A stretch of DNA of 64,000 nt from Streptomyces sp. NBC_00376 (GTDB lineage: Bacteria; Actinomycetota; Actinomycetes; Streptomycetales; Streptomycetaceae). The position numbers and the translations under genes were made by a program. Location: NCBI RefSeq assembly GCF_036077095.1, contig NZ_CP107960.1, positions 8,866,001-8,930,000 on the forward strand, in the 5' to 3' direction. Below the pieces are notes generated by a model that saw nothing but the letters and a program-made list of their open reading frames with translations, was not told the DNA's origin and did not search any database. Of this stretch, positions 37,084-46,000 are shown piece after piece (positions within the stretch are counted from its first letter, which is position 1; the number at the start of each line of letters is the position of its first letter).

Positions 37084-37682
37084 ACCGCTGCCAGTTCGTT
37101 GAGGACCACCAGCGCCGTTACGGCGTGAAGCGGTTGTGCCGCATCCTGGGCATCGCCCGCTCGAGCTTCTACCACTGGCGCCGCAGTGCACCGCTGCGGG
37201 CAGCCCGCCAGGCTGCCGACGCCCAGCTCGCCGCCCGGATACGCGTGATCCACCGGGCCTCGGACGGCACCTACGGCGCCCCCAGGATCACCGCTGAACT
37301 CCGCGAGGACGGCGAGCGCGTGAACCACGAGCGGGTCGCCCGCATCATGCAGGCGATCGGGCTGGCCGGCCTCCGCCTGCGCAGGAAGCATCGCACCACC
37401 ATCCCGGACCCCGCCGCGGCGAAGGTGCCGGACCTGATCGGCCGTAACTTCACCGTGGACGAGGTGAACCGAAAGTACGTCGGCGACATCACATGCCTGC
37501 CGCTGGCAGGCGGGACGTTCCGCTATCTCGCGACCGTGATCGATCTCTGCTCACGGCGCCTGGCCGGGTGGGCGATCGCCGACCATATGCGCGCCGACCT
37601 CGTCGTCGACGCCCTGAAAGCAGCCGAGCGGACCCGCGGCAGCCTCGCCGGCGCCGTGATGCACACCGATCACGGGGCCCAG
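37080..37682 (+). pseudogene. IS3-family OrfB, truncated in the catalytic domain
   Basis: From GTG 37080: HTH_21 region (RASDGTYGAPRITAELREDG), then the rve integrase core with first Asp in KYVGDITCLPLAGG and second Asp in AVMHTDHGAQ. The sense ends at GAQ, before the third catalytic residue (Glu), where IS30 sequence begins, so the enzyme is dead. Confidence 0.85.
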
Positions 37683-37689
37683 GACGGAT

Positions 37690-38207
37690 TCAATCGGTCG
37701 TCGCAACGCTGGCTGGTGGGAGCGATCGTAGCTGCTTGGTGAACACTTCAGCCGGGGTTCGCCACCCGAGTGTTTTCCGGGGCCGGTTGTTGAAGACCGC
37801 CGCGACGGCCTGGAGCTCTTCGCTGTTCCAGCGGGACAAGTCGGTGCCCTTGGGGAAGTACTGACGCAGTAGGCCGTTGGTGTTCTCGTTGGTCCCGCGT
37901 TGCCAGGGGCTGTGGGGGTCAGCGAAGTAGACAGGGATGCCGGTCTCGACCGTGAAGGCGGCGTGCGCGGACAACTCCTTGCCGCGGTCCCAGGTGAGAG
38001 ACCGCCGGAGTTGCTCAGGCAGTGTGGTCATCGTCCTGGCCAGGGCGTTCTTCATCGTGCTGGCACCGTATCCGGCCAGAGCGGGTCCGTTCTTCGTGCG
38101 CGGGACCACACCGTAGCCCTCCTCGCGCGGCAGGTGGACCAGCATGGTGAACCTGGTGGTGCGCTCGACGAGAGTCCCGATCGCCGAGCGCTTCAGCCCG
38201 ATGATGA
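37690..38207 (-). pseudogene. IS30-family transposase, 3' exon after a group II intron
   Basis: Reading the minus strand from 38207: IIGLKRSAIGTLVERTTRFT, then TWDRGKELSAHAAFTVETGI (second Asp) and ENTNGLLRQYFPKGTDLSRW (Glu), to the stop at 37690. This is the C-terminal half of an IS30 transposase. The first Asp and HTH lie upstream of the intron and are not in this window. The intron junction splits a CTC codon of the GDLIIGL motif. Confidence 0.8.
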
Positions 38208-38563
38208 GTCGGGTAGCGGGGACGCATTGCTGCGTCCCCGCCCCCTCAGAACCGTGCAAGCAGCTGTTCACCGCACACGGCTCAAGCAAGCCCCAAGGGC
38301 TCGCGGTCAGGAGAAGGTGCGGGGCTTGTCGGATCGGCGGCTCCATTCCGCCGTTGACAGTGGGTGTGGAGGAGACGGATTCGTTGATCGCCCGGTGAGG
38401 CCCCTCCTGGGAAGGCGACATACTGCTTGGAGATTGCCTTCCTGAGGACGGCCCGCCACGCTTCCCACTCCTGCGGGTTTTGGGGCGGGTGATCGGCGTG
38501 CAACAGGAGCCCTCCGCAGATCGGGCAGCGACCCTGTTGCGCCTGAAGCAGGCGCACGGTCAT
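38208..38563 (-). ncRNA. Group II intron, 3' part with maturase end and domains V-VI
   Basis: On the minus strand, the last ~80 residues of an intron-encoded reverse transcriptase/maturase are seen: the HNH-like zinc motif (QQGRCPICGGLLLHADHPPQ) and RIRLLHTHCQRRN, near 38563-38300. Then comes a domain V-like hairpin (38247-38283) opening GAGCCGTGTGCGGTGAA and closing GCACGGTTCT. A domain VI-like stem with perfect 11-bp arms GCGGGGACGCA / TGCGTCCCCGC follows (38216-38241). The intron ends ...CCCGAC at 38208 and IS30 coding sequence resumes. The 5' half and reverse transcriptase core are missing. Confidence 0.75.
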
Positions 38564-38856
38564 GCCGTCGACCGGCGGGGGTGGCCCCGGCGGCCCTCTG
38601 CAGGTCAGCGAGCGACTATTTGTTAGATGCGCTGCAGCAGGACAAGCGGCTCACCGCCAACCCCGCCGAGGCCGCAGTTCGCCCTTGACCTTGGCGATGC
38701 GGACGTCATAGTTATTGACGCGCGTGACGATGCGGGGGCTCCACAGAGCATCGAAGGAGGCCAGAGCCTTGCTGAGGGGGATGGAGGCGCATCCTCGGGA
38801 CGGTCACTTACCGTTGTTGTTCTACCGGTCGTAGCGGTCGGCGGTTTCCGCTTGTT

Positions 38857-39705
38857 TCATGTGCACTGGATGCGCAGCCCGGTGTGCTGGGTGTGTATTC
38901 GGCACATGAACAGATACAAGGTTCCGACGTCACCCCACATCGCGTCGGTGAGTTCGCTTGGCGGGATCTGCAGCAGCAACTCCATCGGCTGTGTGCACTC
39001 CGTGCAGAATGGCGTTTCATCCCCGCCGTTCGCCCAGTACGGGTATCCGCCGATCGCCACCGCCCCATTGCGCATGTGCGGCGCTCGGGCGCGCTCTTGC
39101 GTCAGACCGAGCGCGGCGCGGTCGACGACGTGCCAGTTCGCCCACGCCTCGTGGGAGCCGCTGTCGCCCGGCACAAGGTCCCAGAGTTCAGGGCAGTGCA
39201 GGCGCATTCCCGCCGCGTCGGGCAGGGACTTCTCCAGGCGTGGTACCGCGTGGCGTTCCTCGAAGTCGGGCTCGGTGCCGTGCACGAGAACCTTGGGGCG
39301 CCGCAGTGCGGTGTAGGAACGCACAAGCCATCCGCCCCGTTCGCGTTTTCGTCCCCACGGGCGGCACTTCCAGCAGTAGAAGAATGTGAAGAACGAGATG
39401 GGGAGCCTGTCGTGCAGGCCGTCGCGGGAGTGGTCGACCTGCGCGACGAACGTGAGGTCGTCGGCACAGCCGTTGCACAGGGGCCAGGTCTCGCCCTCCT
39501 CCACCGTCGGGAACCCGCCGAACCGCGTGGCGGCGAACTCCCGGGCCACATGGGGCTGCGCAGGAACGGGCGGAGGAGCGGCGTACTGTCGCCGACGTCC
39601 ACGCACACGTGTCTCGGGCGAGCCTTGGACTGGCTCGAGCACGGTGCGCGTCCGCATCAGCGGCCGCAACAACTGCACCACGTGTTCCTTCTGAAGTGCG
39701 GGCAC
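38857..39705 (-). CDS. DUF1963-like protein with CxxC pairs
   Basis: 282 residues from a GTG start. The pattern FGGFPTVEEGETWPLCNGCA with DDLTFVAQVDHS, and later IGGYPYWANGGDETPFCTEC and MELLLQIP, resembles the DUF1963/YwqG fold in which a half-domain is repeated. Three CxxC pairs (CNGC, CWKC, CTEC) suggest bound zinc. Function unknown. About 95 bp separate its start from the IS6 end at 39801. The stretch 38564-38856 shows only short remnants. Confidence 0.7.
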   Translation of the reverse strand: MPALQKEHVVQLLRPLMRTRTVLEPVQGSPETRVRGRRRQYAAPPPVPAQPHVAREFAATRFGGFPTVEEGETWPLCNGCADDLTFVAQVDHSRDGLHDRLPISFFTFFYCWKCRPWGRKRERGGWLVRSYTALRRPKVLVHGTEPDFEERHAVPRLEKSLPDAAGMRLHCPELWDLVPGDSGSHEAWANWHVVDRAALGLTQERARAPHMRNGAVAIGGYPYWANGGDETPFCTECTQPMELLLQIPPSELTDAMWGDVGTLYLFMCRIHTQHTGLRIQCT

Positions 39706-40104
39706 GCACGCATCGTATGCGGCGGATCAGCAGCCGCGTCGATCGCGTGTTCCAGGCCCGGCCCGAGACCTGGCCGACGTGGTGCGCCCGCACGTCAGCG
39801 GGCACTGTCACGTTGGCGAATGGCGTGGGAGGATCTTCGAGTTGATCACGGTGGAGGGGGGTCGTCCGTGGGGAGCGCGTCGCCGTCGTACAAGGGGCAC
39901 CGGTACCCGGTCGAGGTCATTGCCCACTGTGTGTGGCTGTACCACCGCTTCCCGCTGTCGTTCCGCGAGGTCGAGGAGCTGATGCTCGAGCGCGGCGTGG
40001 TCGTCTCCCACGAGACGGTCCGCCGCTGGTGTGCGAAGTTCGGGCAGGCCTACGCCAACGGCCTGCGCCGGAGGCGGCCCCGGCCTGGTGACAAGTGGCT
40101 CTAC

Positions 40105-40290
40105 CTTCTTGAACGGGTTGGTCCTCCCGTTCGTAGGGTGAGGACACCCAGGGGAGCTGGGTGTGGCTGACAAGTGGCTGCCGTTCGTGGCTTCAGGTGC
40201 TTGGCCGCCTGGCTCCCCACGACGACTCGGCCGCCGATTGGGAAGTGCGAACAAGTCGCTGTGTAGAGCAATGCCGGCGAGGTCGTCCGT
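40105..40290 (+). ncRNA. Predicted bridge RNA of the IS110 element, copy 2
   Basis: Elements in order: 7-bp hairpin GAACGGG/CCCGTTC (40111-40132); 7-bp hairpin ACACCCA/TGGGTGT (40144-40164); target loop with left guide GACAAGTGGC (40169-40178, equal to the target's left side plus core) and right guide CAGGTGC (40194-40200, complement of GCACCTG); donor loop closed by CGCCG/CGGCG and GACGAC/GTCGTC, with left guide ATTGGGAAG (40237-40245, equal to the element's right end) and right guide GTAGAGC (40263-40269, complement of GCTCTAC at the left end). Order and location agree with IS110-group bridge RNAs such as that of IS621. RNA ends are estimates. Confidence 0.85.
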
Positions 40291-40324
40291 GGTACGCAAG
40301 GCATGTACGACCGAATGGAGCACG

Positions 40325-41521
40325 ATGAGCCGGATATGGGCGGGAACCGACTGCGGCAAGACCCACCACCACTGCCTGGTCCTGGACAGCGAGGGCGACA
40401 CGCTGCTGTCGCGTCGGGTGGCCAACGACGAGCCGGAACTGCTGAAGCTGATCGGTGACGTCCTGGACCTCGCCGACGGCGGCAAGACGACCTGGGCGCT
40501 TGACATGACCGGCGGCGAGCCCGGCCTGCTGATCGCCCTTCTGGTCAACCATGGCCAGGAGCTCGTCTACATCCCCGGTATCGCGGTCAACCGGGCCACC
40601 GACAGCTACCGCGGCCAGGGCAAGACGGACGCCCGTGACGCCCGCGTGATCGCCGACCAGGCCCGGATGCGCCGCGACCTCCAGCCGATCCGCCCCGGCG
40701 ACGAAGCCACGCTCGAGCTGCGGCTGCTGACCGACCACCGCGTCGATCTGGTCGCCGACCGCACCCGCACCACCAACCGGCTCAAGGCCCTGCTGAACAG
40801 CATGTTTCCGGCCCTGGAACGGGCCCTCGACCTGGGTAACGTCGGCCCGCTGGTGCTGCTAACCGGTTACCAGACACCGGCAGCGATCCGCCGCGCGGGC
40901 AGTCGGCGGCTGACCGCCTGGCTGCGCAACCGCAAGGTCTGCAACGCTGCTGCCCTCGCCGAGAAGGTGGTTGAGGCCGCCGAGCGCCAGCACACCGCCG
41001 TCGTGGGTGAGAAGGCCATCGCGAAGATGGTGCACACCCTCGCCAAGGAGGTGATGGTCCTCAACGAGAAGATCACCGAGACCGACAAACTCATCGAGGG
41101 CCGGTTTCGCGAACACGAACTGGCCGACGTGATCCAGTCCATGCCCGGCATCGGCACGATCCTCGGTGCCGAGTTCCTCGTCGCCGTCGGCGGCAGCCTG
41201 GACGCCTTCCCCACGGCCGACCGGCTCGCGGCCTTCGCCGGCGTGGTCCCCGCCCCACGCGACTCCGGCCAGGTCAGCGGTAACGACCACCGACCGACGA
41301 GATACCACCGTCGCCTGCAGCGCGTCTTCTACATCTCCGCGCTGGTCAGCGTCCAACGAGACCCCAACTCACGGAAGTTTTACGACCGCAAGCGCGCCGA
41401 GGGGAAACGGCACGTCCAGGCCGTCCTCGCGCTCGCACGCCGTCGCGTCAACGTCCTGTGGGCTCTGATCCGTGACCGACGGTGCTACCAGGTCATACCC
41501 TCAGTGACGACGGCGGCTTGA
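40325..41521 (+). CDS. IS110-family transposase (bridge-RNA type), copy 2
   Basis: 398 residues. The RuvC-like DEDD domain has Asp9 in WAGTDCGKTHHH, an acidic residue near 60-65 (ALDMTGGEPG), and Asp102/Asp105 in GKTDARDARV. A helical linker follows, then the Tnp20 domain with SMPGIGTILGAEFLVAVGG and the Ser-containing PRDSGQVSGN (311-320), where the family's catalytic Ser lies. Such recombinases join donor and target DNA held by a bridge RNA. ATG 40325 (GGAG 4 bases upstream) opens the domain; the GTG at 40163 lies inside the guide RNA. Confidence 0.93.
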   Translation: MSRIWAGTDCGKTHHHCLVLDSEGDTLLSRRVANDEPELLKLIGDVLDLADGGKTTWALDMTGGEPGLLIALLVNHGQELVYIPGIAVNRATDSYRGQGKTDARDARVIADQARMRRDLQPIRPGDEATLELRLLTDHRVDLVADRTRTTNRLKALLNSMFPALERALDLGNVGPLVLLTGYQTPAAIRRAGSRRLTAWLRNRKVCNAAALAEKVVEAAERQHTAVVGEKAIAKMVHTLAKEVMVLNEKITETDKLIEGRFREHELADVIQSMPGIGTILGAEFLVAVGGSLDAFPTADRLAAFAGVVPAPRDSGQVSGNDHRPTRYHRRLQRVFYISALVSVQRDPNSRKFYDRKRAEGKRHVQAVLALARRRVNVLWALIRDRRCYQVIPSVTTAA

Positions 41522-42134
41522 CATCGGCATTGGGAAGCACCTGGACGAGGTCTTCGTGAAGATCAACGGAGAGCAGAAGTACCTGTGGCGGGCCGTTGAC
41601 GCCGACGGCAACGTGCTCGACATCCTGGTCCGGTCCCGCCGGGACAAGGCCGCGGCCCGGCGCTTCTTCCGCAAACTGCTCAAGAGAACCTGCTCGGTGC
41701 CGAGGGTGATCGTCACCGACAAGCTCCGCTCCTACGGCGCGGCCCACCGCGAGGTCATGCCCTCCGTAGAACACCGCGCCCACAAGGGCCTCAACAACCG
41801 GGCGGAGAACAGCCACCAGCCCACCCGCCAGCGCGAACACGCCATGAAAGGCTTCCGTAGCGTCGGCGGAGCCCAGCAGTTCCTGTCCGCGTTCAGCGGC
41901 ATCTCACCCCACTTCCGACCACGCCGCCACCTGATGACCGCCCCCGAATACCGCACCGAGATGACCACCCGCTTCGCCATCTGGGACCAGATCACCGGCG
42001 CTGCAAGCCGGCCCACCACGGCCTGAGCACGGAGCCGGAACCCGACCCCACCACACCCGACACACCATCAGGCACTCACACACCCAACAACGTGACAGCG
42101 CCCGCTGAAGTAATACGCGCCAGCGACCTCTCTT

Positions 42135-42248
42135 CGCCCCGGCCGCCGGCCGAGCCCGTCGGACCGTACGCGTCTCGGACGTCGCCCAACTCACCGGACT
42201 CGGCTCCTCCACCACCTCCCGCATCATGTCCACCCTCGAGCGCCTCGA
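42135..42248 (+). pseudogene. IclR-type regulator, helix-turn-helix fragment
   Basis: In one frame right of the IS6 end: TVRVSDVAQLTGLGSSTTSR followed by IMSTLERLEC, the HTH of an IclR-like protein. It is cut on both sides. Right of it (42249-42463) a frame with ADTWLRTHGKVWGSVATCHC may be another remnant, not identified. Confidence 0.5.
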
Positions 42249-42463
42249 GTGCCTTTATCTGGCCAGATTGACCGTGCTGACACGTGGCTGCGCACCCACG
42301 GCAAGGTCTGGGGCTCCGTCGCTACCTGTCACTGCGGTGAGCAGCGCAGCACTGCGCGGTCGCCGCTCGGCCGGGCCACGGACGCCAAGCGGCGCTGTGA
42401 CCTTGCTGGGGAGTTCGAGGCGCTGGTCGGTGGGCATCGCGCGTTGACCGCCGTGGTACCCGT

Positions 42464-42730
42464 TCACCTTCGCCGCCTCCGGCGCCTGCGCGGTCTTTCC
42501 GGGTGCTCCTCGGCAGCCGTTGCGGTCAGGTCGGCCCGGGCGTGGTCCTGCCCGGTCTCGCCCGCCGGGGCCAGCACCTCACCGACCCGCGAGCGGGCGG
42601 TGAACCACTCCCATTCCCGCTCGGCCACGGCCAACTCGGCCTGGATACGGTCAGCATCCTCCCGTAGCCCGTCCACGCGGCGGCGAGCACCCAGCTCACG
42701 CTGTTCTAACAGCCCAACCACCGACGGCAT
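42464..42730 (-). CDS. Small coiled-coil protein
   Basis: About 88 residues from ATG 42730: VVGLLEQRELGARRRVDGLR and EDADRIQAELAVAEREWEWF form a long charged helix, ending in an Arg-rich tail. Small proteins of this style are found beside transposase genes in streptomycetes, which is all I can offer. The stretch 42731-43047 has no gene I can support. Confidence 0.45.
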   Translation of the reverse strand: MPSVVGLLEQRELGARRRVDGLREDADRIQAELAVAEREWEWFTARSRVGEVLAPAGETGQDHARADLTATAAEEHPERPRRRRRRRR

Positions 42731-43047
42731 CCGCAACCTCCCGGGAAACGACTCAACGACAGGCCGCTACTCCCACAGGACCTACCGCGCTACGCCCGAC
42801 CAGCGGAAACGCAGCCCTCAGGTCCGGAAAGACAACAGCTTCTGAGGATGCCGCGTGGCATATGACCGCCGCTCTCCCGGCCGAGAGGTCTGCTGGGCCT
42901 GGGCCGGGACGACCTCGCCGAGGCTGTCCCACCGTGCGGTCATGTCGAATGATCTCCGGTGCGTTGAGCGTAATGGCGAAGGGGCCGAGGTTCGCTGCTG
43001 TGACGGCCATGCCGTCCGCGAGGGAGGGGAGGTGGGGGACCATCGCG

Positions 43048-46000
43048 TCACTTCCATGGTGGCGGGACGGGCTCGCCCCTGCCGGTTGGCCACGGAGTGG
43101 AGGTACGCATCGGGGCTGCTGGTTGGCTGTGGGGTCCGTCCGTGGAGCGGGTGCCGGCTGTGTCCTGTGGCTGAGTGGGGAAGGCCGGCAGGGTGGGGAA
43201 GGCTGGCAGGGAGGGGACTCGGACGGCCTGGGGAAAGTCGAGCACCTGGCCGGGGTCGTAGGTCGCCTTGACCCTTTGCAGGCGGGGGTAGTTGTCGGCG
43301 TAATAGGCGTGTTCCCAGCCCAGGAGTTCGGGGTCGGTGTCGTTGACGTAGGCCCCGGGGCCCAGGTGCATCTGCATGGCGGCGTGGGTGTTTCGCATCG
43401 AATCCAGCCGGGCGGCGGAGTCGGAGGGCGGGCATGTCCGGGGCCATGTGGTGATGTATTGAAGGACTGCCAGGGCGTTTCGGTGTGGAAACGCCGTCGC
43501 GCTGCTGGTGATGTCGGCCACGGCGCCTCCCAGGGAGTCGAGGTAGAAGCCGCCGGTGGCGCCGAGCCCGTGGAGGTCGTTGATGCCTGCGATCAGGATG
43601 GCGGTGGCGGCTTCGGTCATGGGTGCACGCACGATGTGCGACTTCCCGGCCCAGGCCATCCGGTCATCGCCGCCGGGGGTGTCACCCGAGTCGTTGCAGG
43701 CCCCCGGATCTGTGAAGGCAGGGGCGGGCCAGGCGGATTCGGAGTGCGTCGCGCTGTCGCGCAGGGGGTGGTCGGTGACCATGGCGGACTCGACGTAGCT
43801 GCCGGGTGTGATGTTGATCCGTTTCGGCGGGCGTCCAACGGCTGCGATCAGGCGGTCGATCACGCGGAGAAGCGAGGCGGTGCCGCCGATCCAGGCGCCG
43901 TGCACGATGGGTTGGGAGGGCCCGCTGCCATCGAGCAGGATCCGTACATCGCAGGAGACCTCGCGCGGTGTACGGGGGTCGGTGATCCAGTGCTGCCATC
44001 CGCACAGCGCGCTCGCCATGTCGGCGTGCGCCCACTGGATCTGGAAGTGCGCGAACGACCGGCCGGTGATGTCGACCGGTTGGAAGTCCAGGGCCGTGAC
44101 GACGCCGAAGTTGCCTCCGCCTGCGCCACGCAGGGCCCAGAACAGTTCGCGGTCGGGATCCTCGGGCGCGCAGGTGAGGTGGCGTGTGCGTCCGTCCGGG
44201 GTGACGATGGTCGCTCCGGTGAGCCGGTCGCAGGAAAGTCCCCAAGCGCGGGAGAAGGCACTCTTGCCGCCACCGAGGGTCAAGCCGGCGACCCCGACCG
44301 ATCCCCACCGTCCTGCTGCAATCGCCAGGTTGGAGCGTGCGAGGGTCTGTCCGGCGCTCGTGCTGCTGACACCGGCGCCCAGGCGCACCCTGTCGCGTGA
44401 GACGGTGATGCTGTTCAGGGCGGCGACATCGATCACCAGCCCTGGGGTGGTGGAGAAGCCTGCGTAGTTGTGGCCACCCGCGCGGACAGCGGTCGCTGTG
44501 CCGGTCTCGGCGGCGTAGGCCAGGCACGCCGCGGCGTCGTCCTCGTCTGCGATGCGGGCGATGGCTGCGGGCATGACGATGTCGTAGCGCTGGTTGTGCA
44601 GCACCCGGGCTTTGTCGTAGTCCGGGTCCCCCGGGCGCAGGAGCCGCCCGTGAAGCCTTCGTGCCAGCCGGGTGAGCTCCGCGTCGGAGCGGTGCCCGTG
44701 GGCCCGGACGGTGGGGCGTGATCCGGTGTGCGTCGTGACCGTACCGGTGGAAGGTGTCTTGACGGGGGTGATGGCCTGGGGCTGGGTGAAGAACTGGTCC
44801 GGGTCCACTGCGGCCTTGACGCGTTGCAGGCGGGGGTGGTTGTCGCCGTGATAGGCGGTTTCCCAGTCGTCGAGTTCGGGGTCCATGCCGTTCACGTAGC
44901 CGCCGGTGCCCAGGTGGGGGTGCATGGTGGTGTGGATGTCGCGGAGCCACTGCATGCGCTGTTCGATGTGGGGCTGCGGGGTGAACTCGTGCCAGTAGGA
45001 GTGGTATTGGACGACACCGACGGCCGACCGGTGGGGGAAGGCGGTGGCGTCCGGTGCCACGTCGTTGACCGCCCCGCCCATGGAGTCGATGAGCAGCCCT
45101 CCGGCTCCGGTGACGCCGTTGAGCCGGTGGAGCCGGTTGACCGCGGCGACCATGTCGTCGGCTGCCACCGGGGTCATGGGCCGGCGGACGATCTGCGACT
45201 TGGCTGCGAAGGCAACGCGGGGCCCGATGGTTCCCCCGCCCCAGCGCTCCGGTTCGGCCGCCGCCTGGACGTAGCTGACGGGGTGGGTGACGCGGTCGCT
45301 CTCGGGCCTGCCGACGGCGGTGACCAGGCTGTCGAGGAGCGGCTGGACTTGGCGGGGGGTGCCGATGAAGGTTCCGGTGACAACGAGTTCGGAGGGTGCG
45401 CCTCTGTCGCTGAGCTGTTCGATGGCGGTGCACAGTTCGCGCGGCAGGTTCGGGTCGGCGTTCCAGGCTGTCCAGCCTTGGATGAGGGCGGACATGTCCT
45501 TCATGGGCCAGCGCATGACGATGCGGGTGAAGGCCATGTCGCTGATGTCGACGGTGGTGTAGTCCAGTGCGGTGACCACGCCGAAGTTGCCTCCGCCACC
45601 GCCCAGCATGGCCCAGTGGAGATCGCGGTCGGCACCCAGGGAATGAGCGTTGACGCTGCGGAGTTGTCCGTCCGCGGTGACGATGTCCACACCCGTGAGG
45701 TGGTCGATGGCCAGGCCCCAGGACCGGGTGAAGGCGCTCAGGCCGCCACCCAGGGTCGCTCCGGCCACCCCGATGGAGGGGCAGCGCCCCAGCGGCAGGC
45801 CCGCTCCGGATGCGGCCAGTGCCGTGTGGGCCGCCATCCCCAGCGTTCCCGCACCCAGCCTGACCCGGCCGTCGCCCACCGTGATCGAGTTCAGTTCGCG
45901 CAGGTGGACCACGAGGCCGGGACCGGTGGAGTACCCCGCGTAGCTGTGGCCGCCGGAGCGGATCGTCAGTTGCACGCCGCGCTCTCGCGCGAAGGTCACG

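Larger units (their letters stand above)
36717..37684 (+). mobile_element. IS3-family element, right end replaced by IS30
   Basis: Begins near TGATCTTGGACACTCGAGAT (36717) and carries overlapping orfA and orfB. At about 37682, within orfB, it meets the end of an IS30 element, so the right end is missing. Confidence 0.7.
40100..41536 (+). mobile_element. IS110-family element, copy 2 of 3
   Basis: Lies between GC at 40098-40099 and GC at 41537-41538. Comparison with intact IS6 copies fixes the junctions: left identity runs through GACAAGTGGC, right identity starts GCACCTGG, and the overlap of two bases is the GC core. The 225-bp non-coding left part carries the guide RNA; the gene fills the rest. 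Confidence 0.92.
39868..42026 (+). pseudogene. IS6 transposase gene of copy D, interrupted
   Basis: 5' part 39868-40097 (GTG start after GGAGGGGG) and 3' part 41539-42026, joined at the DKW/HLDEV motif. The two parts match the intact gene at 35006-35725 apart from a few bases near the start. Confidence 0.85.
39801..42102 (+). mobile_element. IS6 copy D split by an IS110 insertion
   Basis: Ends GGCACTGTCACGTTG (39801) and CAACGTGACAGCGCC (42102). It is near-identical to copy B but inverted relative to it. The 8-bp flanks CGTCAGCG and CGCTGAAG are not a direct duplication. Confidence 0.9.

Noticed and set aside
40163..40324. Longer IS110 transposase starting at an upstream GTG
   Set aside because: The extra 54 residues have no domain likeness and overlap the guide loops; ATG 40325 with GGAG starts the RuvC-like domain. 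The same applies to the other two copies.
39793..42110. Apparent longer terminal repeat of IS6 copy D (TCAGCG on both outer flanks)
   Set aside because: Not shared by any other copy, so probably chance.
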